NCBI GenBank assembly: GCA_020633655.1
Contig: JACKDF010000001.1
Location: forward strand, 496,001-560,000
Length of the DNA stretch: 64,000 nt
Direction: 5' to 3'
Source of the DNA: Deferribacteres bacterium
GTDB lineage: Bacteria > Zhuqueibacterota > Zhuqueibacteria > Zhuqueibacterales > Geothermadaptataceae
Below the pieces are notes generated by a model. It saw only the letters and a program-made list of their open reading frames with translations, had not been told where the DNA came from and searched no databases. Each line of letters starts with the position of its first letter. Within the stretch, counting starts at the first letter, position 1. The translations under genes were made by a program, and so were the position numbers. Below are positions 35,176-44,000 of the stretch, in pieces.

Positions 35176-36519
35176 ATGACAACAACCGTCGTAGCAAAAA
35201 AAACCTTTGCTCATGGTGTGCATCCACCGACGCACAAAGATGGCACTGTGAAACGTGAGATTCGTCAGTTCCCGTTCGCCAATGTGCTTATCATCGCCTT
35301 ATCCCAGCACCTGGGTGCACCCGCAAAACCCATTGTTCGCGAGGGGCAGGAAGTCAGGCGTGGTGAAAAAATTGCCGAAGCTTCCGGTTTCGTCTCAGTG
35401 ACAATGCACGCGCCTGTTTCCGGAATCATTAAAAAAATCGGTTGGGCGCCAAGTCTTACTGGCAAAATGGTGATGAGCATATTCCTGGAATCCTATCCAG
35501 CTTCCGGACAAACTGTTGAACCCAGTGCCCCCTGTGACGTCAACACAGCCACTCCTGAAGAGATCATTGCAGCAATTCAGGAAGCCGGTATTGTTGGTTT
35601 GGGCGGCGCCGCATTTCCGACGCATGTTAAACTTAAAGTCCCCCCGGATAAAGCGGTGGATACTTTAATAATTAACGGTGTTGAATGCGAGCCCTACTTA
35701 ACAACCGATCATCGTGTAATGCTGGAGCAGCAAGATGATATATTTATGGGGATTCGTTACATTTTAAAAGCAACCGGAGCCAAGCGTGCCATTATCGGTG
35801 TCGAAGCAAATAAACCGGATGCGATACTATCCCTACGTGAGAATATACCGAGCGATCTACCGGTAACTGTTGAGGCTGTAAAGGTAAAATACCCTCAGGG
35901 CGCTGAAAAAATGCTCATTACAGCATTATTAGATAGAGAAGTTCCCTCGGGTGGTTTGCCGGCTGATAGCGGCAGCGTTGTTGTGAATGTTGCCACAACT
36001 GCCGAAATAGGTCGTTTGCTCCCGTTGGGTCGGGGTATCATCGAACGGTCTATTACGATAACCGGGCCCGGAGTGGAGAAAAGCGGCAATTATTTAATTC
36101 AAATCGGTACGCCATTGCGTTATGCATTGGAACAAGCTGGCTTGAAAAAAAATGCCACCCGCGTTATTCTTGGCGGCCCGATGATGGGTTTCACGGTATC
36201 AAGCCTGGACGTACCCATCACCAAAGGCACTTCCGGCTTGCTCGTTTTAACGGATCACGAAAGCCAACTCACCATTCGCAAAGAATATCCGTGCATCGGT
36301 TGCAGCCACTGCCTCGATGCCTGTCCGATCTTTCTGAATCCCTCACGGCTGGGAAGACTTGCGAAATTTAAACAATATGATGCAATGGCAGGAGAATACA
36401 ATTTAATGGATTGTTTCGAATGTGGTTCATGCTCTTACGTATGCCCCTCAAACATTCCATTAGTGCATTATTTCCGCGTTGCTAAAGGAATAATCAGAGA
36501 TAAAAAGGCCGCTTCATGA
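35176..36519 (+). CDS. rnfC: Rnf complex subunit C
   Basis: 447 residues. The N-terminal domain (PTHKDGTVKREIRQFP; REGQEVRRGEKIAEASGFVS) is RnfC-specific. The flavin/NADH-binding Rossmann-like domain (about 120-300) has GIVGLGGAAFPTHVKL and INGVECEPYLTTDHR, followed by an SLBB-like segment. The C-terminal Fe-S domain binds two clusters: CIGCSHCLDACP (about 375) and CFECGSCSYVCP (about 414). It is the cytoplasmic NADH-site subunit. Length is close to that of anaerobe RnfC. Its stop overlaps the rnfD start by four bases. No clear ribosome site precedes the ATG and a terminator lies 180 bases upstream, so a promoter should exist in between. Confidence 0.95.
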   Translation: MTTTVVAKKTFAHGVHPPTHKDGTVKREIRQFPFANVLIIALSQHLGAPAKPIVREGQEVRRGEKIAEASGFVSVTMHAPVSGIIKKIGWAPSLTGKMVMSIFLESYPASGQTVEPSAPCDVNTATPEEIIAAIQEAGIVGLGGAAFPTHVKLKVPPDKAVDTLIINGVECEPYLTTDHRVMLEQQDDIFMGIRYILKATGAKRAIIGVEANKPDAILSLRENIPSDLPVTVEAVKVKYPQGAEKMLITALLDREVPSGGLPADSGSVVVNVATTAEIGRLLPLGRGIIERSITITGPGVEKSGNYLIQIGTPLRYALEQAGLKKNATRVILGGPMMGFTVSSLDVPITKGTSGLLVLTDHESQLTIRKEYPCIGCSHCLDACPIFLNPSRLGRLAKFKQYDAMAGEYNLMDCFECGSCSYVCPSNIPLVHYFRVAKGIIRDKKAAS

Positions 36520-37538
36520 ATGTCTTGAATAAACCACTAGAGATTCGAACGTCGCCACACCTGAAGTCTGCAGTCAGCACGGACCAGATCATGATGAACG
36601 TTGTTATCGCCCTTGTGCCAACAACTGTTTTTGCAATTTACGCCTTTGGTCTGGCTGCTTTACTCATTCTTTCAGTGACGACGATTTCTGCTGTTTTAAC
36701 GGAACACATTTACTGCCGCCTGAATAACAAGGAGAGCACCATCTCCGATTGGTCGGCCGTAATAACTGGACTTTTATTGGGATTAACTCTGCCTCCCGCA
36801 CTGCCCTTGTGGATGGCTGCGCTGGGTGGTATAGCCTCGATTGCTGTTGTGAAACTGCTTTTTGGCGGATTGGGTTATAACATTTTTAATCCCGCCTTGG
36901 GGGGACGTGCCATCTTGCAGGCAGCTTTTCCCGTTGCGATTACAACCTGGCACCCTGCTTTCCTAGCGGATCGCTTCACCAATATTCCAAGCTCAAGCCT
37001 GGCCTGGCCCTTTACAACCCCTGCGTATGACGCCGTTGCCAGTGCCACTCCCCTTGGAAATATGAAATTCAACCACATAGCTACCGATGTGACAGATATG
37101 GTTATGGGACTCACCTCCGGCTCTGTTGGTGAAACCAGCGCAGCCCTCATTCTTCTGGGTGGTCTGTACCTCGTCGCTCGAAACATGATGAGCTGGAAAA
37201 TCCCCGTTATCATTTTCCTCACAGTTGCAGTCTTTTCCGGAATAGTGCATTTTTTCAATCCAGCAACACCAACACCGCAATTCATGTTGTTTTCAGGTGG
37301 AATGATGCTCGGTGCAGTATTCATGGCTACGGATATGGTTTCTTCACCGGTGACCGAGAAGGGTGTCATAGTTTATTCGATCATCATTGGAATAATGGTT
37401 ACGGTGATCCGGTTATGGGGTGGCCTGCCGGAAGGCATGATGTACGCTATTCTCATGGGAAATGCTGTGACACCACTGTTGAACAGATCACTCAAATCGA
37501 GAGTTTATGGAACCGGTCGGAAAGGAGGGGCAAAATGA
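36516..37538 (+). CDS. rnfD: Rnf complex subunit D
   Basis: 340 residues, a polytopic membrane protein with about nine to ten helices. It starts within the rnfC stop (ATGA) after AAAGGCCGC. The covalent FMN site is seen as YDAVASATPLG (about residues 169-179), where the Thr of the S-A-T motif carries FMN by a phosphoester. GLGYNIFNPALGGRAILQAAF (about 124-144) is the typical RnfD/NqrB loop. It forms the ion-translocating core with RnfA, E and G. Its stop overlaps the rnfG start. Confidence 0.95.
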   Translation: MNVLNKPLEIRTSPHLKSAVSTDQIMMNVVIALVPTTVFAIYAFGLAALLILSVTTISAVLTEHIYCRLNNKESTISDWSAVITGLLLGLTLPPALPLWMAALGGIASIAVVKLLFGGLGYNIFNPALGGRAILQAAFPVAITTWHPAFLADRFTNIPSSSLAWPFTTPAYDAVASATPLGNMKFNHIATDVTDMVMGLTSGSVGETSAALILLGGLYLVARNMMSWKIPVIIFLTVAVFSGIVHFFNPATPTPQFMLFSGGMMLGAVFMATDMVSSPVTEKGVIVYSIIIGIMVTVIRLWGGLPEGMMYAILMGNAVTPLLNRSLKSRVYGTGRKGGAK

Positions 37539-38212
37539 GTCAGACAGATATGGCACAAATGATTGAAGCCCCGAAAAGTTGGTATATGATACGTGCGCTT
37601 GCCGGCATTGGCTTGATGTGCGCGCTTCTCATCGTCACGACATACGAAATGACTTTCGAAACAATTAAAGCGAACAAAGCCGAAGTTTTGGAACGGGCCA
37701 TTTTTAAAGTCCTGCCCGGCTCAGAAACAAAAAACATATTCGAAGTCAACAATGGTGAAGTTGAAAAGGTCGAGGGTGAGACGAAGAATGAAATGAAATA
37801 CTATGCCGGATACGATGCCAATGGACAACTCGTAGGCATTGCGCTTGAAGCTGCGGGACAAGGTTTTCAGGATGTTGTTCGTATGCTGTACGGCTATTCA
37901 CCTGAAAAACAGGCAATCGTCGGCATGCAGGTTTTGGAGAGTAAAGAAACTCCCGGATTGGGTGATAAAATCGAAAAAGATGCTGCCTTTCAAAAGAACT
38001 TTGCAGCATTGGACGTTTCACTGGATGATGCAGGGCAAAATCTGAAAAATGAAGTTGTCTTCGTAAAAAATGGCACCAAGACCAATCCCTGGGAAATAGA
38101 CGGTATTACCGGTGCAACAATTTCTTCGAAAGCAGTGACGGCAATCATTCAAAACAGCGCATCAGCAAATATGCCGGTAATCAACAAAAATCTGGATAAA
38201 TTTAAGAAATAA
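37535..38212 (+). CDS. rnfG: Rnf complex subunit G (FMN-carrying)
   Basis: 225 residues from the ATG at 37535, chosen because it overlaps the rnfD stop (ATGA) and follows GGAGGGG; the frame is open further upstream inside rnfD. One N-terminal membrane helix (about 20-40) anchors a periplasmic FMN-binding domain. The flavinylation motif is GITGATISSKAV (around residues 189-200), of the [ST]GATxx[ST] type, normally modified by the ApbE flavin transferase; no apbE gene is in this window. ETPGLGDKI is the usual RnfG motif. The electron path from RnfD FMN goes through it. Confidence 0.94.
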   Translation: MSQTDMAQMIEAPKSWYMIRALAGIGLMCALLIVTTYEMTFETIKANKAEVLERAIFKVLPGSETKNIFEVNNGEVEKVEGETKNEMKYYAGYDANGQLVGIALEAAGQGFQDVVRMLYGYSPEKQAIVGMQVLESKETPGLGDKIEKDAAFQKNFAALDVSLDDAGQNLKNEVVFVKNGTKTNPWEIDGITGATISSKAVTAIIQNSASANMPVINKNLDKFKK

Positions 38213-38282
38213 AGACGAGATAGTGGAAGCGTGGTGTTAGATGCTCGCATTTAACATCCAATCTCCAGAATGGATAATAAAT

Positions 38283-38918
38283 ATGAACGAACCCAACAAA
38301 ACATTTGATGCCACAACCTTTGTAAAAGGTTTATGGAAGGAAAACCCGGTTTTTGTCCAGGTGCTCGGCATGTGCCCAACGTTGGCTGTAACGAATTCTG
38401 CAACCAATGGCCTTGCAATGGGACTGGCAACGGCTTTTGTGCTTGTTATGTCGAGTATGCTTGTTTCGATGTTGCGTAATTTCATCCCCAAGCAAGTGCG
38501 TATCGCCACTTTTATTCTCATCATTGCAACTTTTGTGACCGTTGCAGAATACCTTATACAAGCAATAAGTATTGATATCCACAAAGCGCTAGGAGCGTTT
38601 ATCTCACTTATTGTCGTAAACTGCATCATTCTCGGACGCGCCGAAGCTTTTGCCTCAAAAAACACCGTCGGCAAATCTATTATAGACGCAGCCGGGATGG
38701 GTGCAGGATTCACATTTGCACTCCTTTGTCTCGGTGTCGTTCGCGAAATATTAGGCAGTGGGACGTTATTTGGTTTACAGGTTTTGGGCCAGGGTTTCGA
38801 GCCCTGGGTTTTAATGATATTGCCAGGAGGCGGCTTTTTCACCCTCGGTGCCTGGTTGCTCCTGTTTAATTATATGAAAGAACGCAAAGCGGCTAAAATG
38901 CAGGAGGTTGTAGCATGA
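38283..38918 (+). CDS. rnfE: Rnf complex subunit E
   Basis: 211 residues from the ATG at 38283. An in-frame ATG at 38241 would add 14 residues; neither has a strong ribosome site, and the downstream start gives the usual short leader before FVKGLWKENPVFVQVLGMCP. Six membrane helices, with the conserved half-helix motifs GMCPTLAVTNSATNG and FISLIVVNCIILGRAE that supply Cys for the intramembrane [2Fe-2S] cluster shared with RnfA. Helix IDAAGMGAGFTFALLCLGVVREI follows. The stop overlaps the rnfA start. Confidence 0.93.
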   Translation: MNEPNKTFDATTFVKGLWKENPVFVQVLGMCPTLAVTNSATNGLAMGLATAFVLVMSSMLVSMLRNFIPKQVRIATFILIIATFVTVAEYLIQAISIDIHKALGAFISLIVVNCIILGRAEAFASKNTVGKSIIDAAGMGAGFTFALLCLGVVREILGSGTLFGLQVLGQGFEPWVLMILPGGGFFTLGAWLLLFNYMKERKAAKMQEVVA

Positions 38919-39493
38919 GTGAATCATTAAGCTATATTTTTATTAACGCCTGCCTGGTAAATAACTTCGTGTTAGCCTATTTTTTAGGAATATGTCCATT
39001 TATTGGCGTTTCCGGAAATATCGGTACAGCGTCACGCATGGGTGGTGCTGTAACCTTCGTCATGCTGGTAAGCTCGATGTGCGCTTACGGTATTCATACC
39101 TTATTGGTCGCCATTGACGCGCCATTTTTGCAACTTATCTCCTATATCGTGGTTATCGCTTCAACGGTACAGCTTGTTGAAATGATCATCAAAAAATTCA
39201 GCCCGGCATTGTTTCGCGCTCTGGGAATTTTTCTCCCATTGATTACAACCAATTGCGCTATTTTGGGTTTGGCCTTGTTTCAGACGAGCAAAGGCTACAA
39301 TTTCCTTGAGAGTTTGGTTTATGCATTGGGCGCCGGCGCCGGATTCACCATCGCCCTCGTTATCATGGCTGGTATCCGCGAAGATCTGGACATCGCTGAT
39401 ACACCGAAAGTGGTACGTGGAACAGCCATCGTTTTGATGGTTGCTGGCCTGCTTTCACTGACCTTCATGGGCTTCGCCGGGCTGGGAGGTTGA
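38915..39493 (+). CDS. rnfA: Rnf complex subunit A
   Basis: 192 residues, six membrane helices, the inverted-topology partner of RnfE. LVNNFVLAYFLGICPFIGVS (about 11-30) and FLPLITTNCAILGLALF (about 106-122) contain the two conserved Cys that ligate the intramembrane iron-sulfur cluster. It overlaps rnfE by four bases (ATGA) and is followed after 3 bases by the Cys-rich small gene, so it belongs to the same transcript. Confidence 0.95.
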   Translation: MSESLSYIFINACLVNNFVLAYFLGICPFIGVSGNIGTASRMGGAVTFVMLVSSMCAYGIHTLLVAIDAPFLQLISYIVVIASTVQLVEMIIKKFSPALFRALGIFLPLITTNCAILGLALFQTSKGYNFLESLVYALGAGAGFTIALVIMAGIREDLDIADTPKVVRGTAIVLMVAGLLSLTFMGFAGLGG

Positions 39494-39496
39494 TGC

Positions 39497-39700
39497 ATGG
39501 AACGCTGGATGTCCTATCTCATCGCTATTGGTGGGATCGTCGGCATGATGCTCATCTGGAGTCTGGTTCAAGCCGGGTGGCGAAAAATGTTTGCCGTCGG
39601 CTCGACGAACGATGTGCTCTCCCTGCGCGGAGGCTGCAGTGCATGTTCCTCAAAAGGATATTGCAGCAAAGATGATAGTGAAAAATGTGAAACCAAATAG
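39497..39700 (+). CDS. Small Cys-rich membrane protein, possible NqrM-like Rnf maturation factor
   Basis: 67 residues. One N-terminal membrane helix (about 5-27) is followed by a soluble tail with Cys47, Cys50, Cys56 and Cys64 (GGCSACSSKGYC...C). The design, a single helix plus a four-Cys tail encoded right after the last membrane subunit, resembles NqrM, the maturation factor that helps insert iron between subunits D and E of the related Na+-NQR. The sequence match is not strong and the FeoB-associated Cys-rich membrane proteins look similar. Role in assembling the RnfA/RnfE iron-sulfur centre is inferred from position. Confidence 0.65.
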   Translation: MERWMSYLIAIGGIVGMMLIWSLVQAGWRKMFAVGSTNDVLSLRGGCSACSSKGYCSKDDSEKCETK

Positions 39701-39702
39701 AT

Positions 39703-39948
39703 ATGACTAAGCTTGCAAAAGAAGACAAAGAAGCAATTGTTGAGCAGCTCAAGATTTACTTCCAGGAAGAATTGGACCGGGAGATTGGTGGATTGGAAGC
39801 CGAATTTCTGCTTGATTTTTTCTTATCCGAAGCGGGTGGATATGTCTATAATCAAGCTCTGAAAGACGCGCAAGCCGTCATTGCAAAACATATGGATACA
39901 GTTACGGATAAAATATACGAACTGGAAAAACCAACTCGAAAACGATAG
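39703..39948 (+). CDS. DUF2164 family protein
   Basis: 81 residues. LSKE-like LAKEDKEAIVEQLKIYFQEELDREIGGLEAEFLLDFFLSEAGG and YNQALKDAQAVIAKHMD match the all-helical DUF2164 family throughout its length. The family has no assigned function and is found in many bacteria near unrelated genes. The gene begins 2 bases after the stop of the Cys-rich protein and is probably co-transcribed with rnf; no functional link is known. Confidence 0.85.
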   Translation: MTKLAKEDKEAIVEQLKIYFQEELDREIGGLEAEFLLDFFLSEAGGYVYNQALKDAQAVIAKHMDTVTDKIYELEKPTRKR

Positions 39949-40052
39949 ATTAATACCATGCAGTTGTTATTTGTGGTGTTCGAATTATTAATGTTATACT
40001 TGTTAAGAAAAAATTTTCAATAAATTTCAAAACGAAGCAAGAGGTTAGGAAA

Positions 40053-40907
40053 ATGAGCCAATTACAAGACATGGACACAACCAATAGATTTTATGCAACC
40101 GTAAAATCGACCAAAAGAATTACGCCAGAGAATTCAGAAGAAGAAGTAAAAGATTTAATTCTTGAACTGGAGGAAGGCACAGACCTGCACCTGGATGCCG
40201 GTCAGAGTGTCGGCGTATTGGTTCCCGGACCACATGCATTCGGTAACCAGGAGCACCTGCGTCTCTACACCGTCGCTAATGCCACAAACGGCGATAAAAA
40301 AATCAACCTGTGTGTCAAGCGCTGCAATTACATCGATGAGTTTAGTGGCGAACGTTACAATGGGGTCGCATCCAACTATCTTTGTGACTTAAAACCCGGG
40401 GCCAAAATTGAACTTTCCGGTCCATACGGCTCACCTTTTCCCATTCCGGAAGAAAAAACTGCCGACATCATCATGGTCGGTCTCGGTACCGGAATCGCGC
40501 CATTTCGCGCCTTCATCAAAAATCTCTATAAGAAACACAAAAAATGGGATGGCAAAATTCGCTTATTTTATGGCCAGAAAACCGGCGTTGATATGCTTTA
40601 CATGAATGATGAAAAAGATGATTTCACGCTGTACTATGATAAAGAAACATTTAAAGCATTTTTGGCTGTAAGTCCGCAACCCTATCTCAACAAACCCATC
40701 GACTTTGAGAGCGCTTTCAAACAGAACAAAGAAGAAATCTGGGAACTCATGCTCAAACCGGATACCCACGTTTTCGTTTCCGGACTTGAGCCCATTCTGA
40801 CGGCTTTTGATGAAACATTCAGTGAAATCGCCGGCTCTGCGGAAAAATGGCAACGCCGCAAAGCGGAACTCAAAGCCGGTGGCCGTTGGGTTGAACTGAT
40901 TTATTGA
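40053..40907 (+). CDS. Plant-type ferredoxin:NADP+ reductase
   Basis: 284 residues. The FAD domain (1-130) shows GQSVGVLVPG, the FAD motif HLRLYTVANAT and CVKRCNY, then GVASNYLCDLKPGAKIELSGPYG. The NADP domain (130-284) has VGLGTGIAPFRAFIKNLY, LFYGQKTGVDMLYMNDE, HVFVSGLEPI and the terminal GGRWVELIY with the aromatic C-terminal residue that stacks on FAD in plant-type FNR. It would exchange electrons between reduced ferredoxin, made by the neighbouring PFOR, and NADP+. Together with Rnf (NAD+ branch) it gives two outlets for ferredoxin electrons. It is 104 bases from the preceding gene and has an AGGTTAGGAAA leader and a strong terminator behind it. Confidence 0.9.
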   Translation: MSQLQDMDTTNRFYATVKSTKRITPENSEEEVKDLILELEEGTDLHLDAGQSVGVLVPGPHAFGNQEHLRLYTVANATNGDKKINLCVKRCNYIDEFSGERYNGVASNYLCDLKPGAKIELSGPYGSPFPIPEEKTADIIMVGLGTGIAPFRAFIKNLYKKHKKWDGKIRLFYGQKTGVDMLYMNDEKDDFTLYYDKETFKAFLAVSPQPYLNKPIDFESAFKQNKEEIWELMLKPDTHVFVSGLEPILTAFDETFSEIAGSAEKWQRRKAELKAGGRWVELIY

Positions 40908-40926
40908 TTTTAATATTCACGTTTTG

Positions 40927-40970
40927 AAAAAAGCCGATATTTTCCATCGTTGGAGGTTATCGGCTTTTTT
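40927..40970. terminator. Bidirectional terminator between FNR and the PKD lipoprotein
   Basis: AAAAAAGCCGATA (40927-40939) and TATCGGCTTTTTT (40958-40970) form a perfect 13-bp stem with A and T tails on both sides, between two convergent genes. Confidence 0.93.
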
Positions 40971-41028
40971 GTTTGATATGAGTTCAATTCACTCGCAACT
41001 ACGGTGATCATGGCTGCAGTTAAAAGAA

Positions 41029-44000
41029 TCAATCTTTAACACAACGCACGCTAAACCCATATCCCGGATCGATAGTATTCCCTAATAGTATACTTGCATT
41101 TATCGTATGGAGAGTCTGGTATAATGCAGTGTAAATATCGCGCATTTCAGATGACCAGAAATAAGCTCGTGTATTAATGGACCCAAAAGCACCTGTGTAC
41201 TTTCGATAACCGCCAGGGAGAGCAGTAAAACCGCTGGAATTTGTTGCTCCTTCATTTGGTTCTGCCCAGTGTACTGTTCCTTCTTCCTTCATGGAACTAC
41301 CTGCAATTGCCTCTCCACCGAGATAATCAACCAATGTTTGCCAATCATTATTTGTCGGTATATGCCAGCCTTGCGGAGCTATCGTGCGGTTATTATGATT
41401 TAATGCCCAAAATTTATACAAAAAACCATAATTATCTATATTTCTTGTATCATTATCATAAATGCAGTAAGCGATACCTGTATTGGTCCACGCCACATCA
41501 TCCGATACAATTGGTATGGAATCACCATTATTGAATCGGGTTACTTTCAGGTTTTCGGCCATCCACCATTGATTTCCTATTTTTACAGTTTTATACACAT
41601 TCCCATCGATATCCGTTACTGTACCAGTCTCACCGGGACTGGCTGTAATGACTTCGACTTGTTTTGTTGTGTTATTCGTCAGCCCGCCGCTGTCTCGCAC
41701 TTCAAGTAGAACGGTTTTTGTGCCTGCACTGCTAAACATGTGTAAAGCAGTCTTTGTAGTAGAATAGTCGGTATCCCAGTTGCCATCATTTTCCCAATCC
41801 CAACGCACTTGCAGAACGGATGTGACATCTTCGTTGTCTGAGCTGCCAGAAGCGTCAAACTGGAAATTACTTTCAGTGGTGCCACTTAAGGGAAAGATCG
41901 TAAAAGATGCCGTAGGTTCTGTGTTGGCTGGGCTCACTACCACCTGTCTCGTCGTGGTATTTGTCAAACCGCCACTGTCTTTTACTTCCAGCAGAATAGT
42001 TTTAGTGCCTTCGCTGCTGTACTGGTGTGAGGTAATCTTACCCGTAGAAAAATTTGTATCCCATGTGCCGTCATTCTCCCAGTCCCAGCGGACTTGCAGT
42101 GCCGAAGTAGCATCTTCGTTATCCGAGCTGCCAGACGCATCAAACTGGAAAGTGGTTTCTGTAGTGCCACTTGTGGGAGAAATTATAAAAGAAGCTACAG
42201 GTGCTGTGTTGGCCGAGCTCACTGTCACCTGTTTAGTTGTGGTGTTTGTTAGTCCACCACTGTCTTTTACTTCCAGTAGAATAGTTCTAGTGCCTTCGCT
42301 GCCATACTGGAGCGAAGCAGTCTTGCTTGTAGAATAATCGGTGTCCCAGCTGCCGTCGTTTTCCCAGTCCCAGCGGACTTGCAGTGCTGAAATATCATCC
42401 TCGCTATCCGAGCTGCCAGATGCATCAAACTGGAAAGTCGTTTCGGTGGTGCCGCTTGTGGGAGAAACGGTAAAAGAAGCGGTAGGTGCTGTGTTGTCTA
42501 AGCTCACCGTTACCTGTTTTGTCGCGGTTTTTGTTAATCCTCCATTATCTCTCACTTCAAGTCGAACAGTTTTCGTGCCCTCGCTGCCGTACTGATGGGA
42601 AGCGGTTTTGCTGGTGGAATAATCGGTGTCCCAGGCGCCGTCATTCTCCCAGTCCCAGCGAACTTGCAAAACTGATGAGTCATCCTCGTTATCCGAGCTG
42701 CTAGTAGCATCAAACTGGAAAGTGGTTTCAGTTGTACCACTTGTAGGAGAAATCGTAAAAGAAGCGGTAGGCACTGTGTTGGCCGAGCTCACCGCCACCT
42801 GTTTATTTGTCGTATTTGTCAGCCCGCCGCTGTCTCTCACTTCAAGCAGAATGGTTTTTGTGCCATCGCTGCCGTACTGATGAGAAGCGGTTTTGCTGGT
42901 GGAATAATCGGTGTCCCATGTGCCGTCATTCTCCCAGTCCCAGCGGACTTGCAAAACTGATGAGTCATCTTCGTTGTCGGAACTACCAGAGCCATCAAAC
43001 TGGAAAGTCGTTTCGGTGGTGCCACTCGTGGGAGAAACTATAAAAGAAGCGGTAGGTGCTGTGTTGTCTAAGCTCACCGTTACCTGTTTTGTCGCGGTTT
43101 TTGTTAATCCTCCACTATCTCTCACTTCAAGTCGAACAGTTTTCGTGCCCTCGCTGCCGTACTGATGGGAAGCGGTTTTGCTGGTAGAATAATCGGTGTC
43201 CCATGTGCCGTCATTCTCCCAGTCCCAGCGGACTTGCAGTGCTGAAATATCATCCTCACTATCCGAGCTGCCAGATGCATCAAACTGGAAAGTCGTTTCG
43301 GTGGTGCCACTCGTGGGAGAAACGGTAAAAGAAGCGGTAGGTGCTGTGTTGTCTAAGCTCACCGTTACCTGTTTTGTCGCGGTTTTTGTCAATCCACCAC
43401 TGTCTTTTACTTCAAGCAGAATGGTTTTTGTGCCATCGCTGCCGTACTGATGCGAGGCGATTTTATCAGTAGAATAATCAGTGTCCCAATTGCCATCGTT
43501 TTCCCAGTCCCAGCGAACTTGCAATTCAGATGATGAATCTTCGTTGTCCGTGCTGCCAGACGCATCAAACTGGAAAGTAGTTGCTGTGGTACCACTTGTA
43601 GGAGAAATTGTAAAAGATGCTGTCGGCGCTATGTTTGGTAAAGCATCCAAATGCCAGAGTTGAATTTTATCTGTAAAAACAGCGGCTTGATAATCCAAAA
43701 CCGCGTAATCAAAAATGGACATACCAATATCAATTCCAAAATCATATCCGGCAAAAAGCTCGACGCCAGGATTGTTCTGCGGATTGGCAATTAATTCTGA
43801 ATAAAGCTCTGCATCCAAACGTGGCGAAACGGTATCCCATACTTTAATTTGGAAGGCGGGTTTTAAATAAAATGTCCCGTGTAGAGAACGGCTTACAGTT
43901 GGTGGCTCATATGCAAAGGTTTTTTGAAGATTGCTCTCCATTTTCCAGATTTTTTCTTCATAGACCAGACCGAGGGCATAGGTAAGATCCTGGTTGAGAG

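Noticed and set aside
41629..43623. CRISPR-like periodicity
   Set aside because: The period is 285 bp, the whole unit is coding and conserved, and there are no short repeats with unique spacers.
41241..43663. Series of regularly spaced plus- and minus-strand frames of 60-185 codons
   Set aside because: They repeat with the 285-bp period of the PKD array and are out-of-frame shadows of it.
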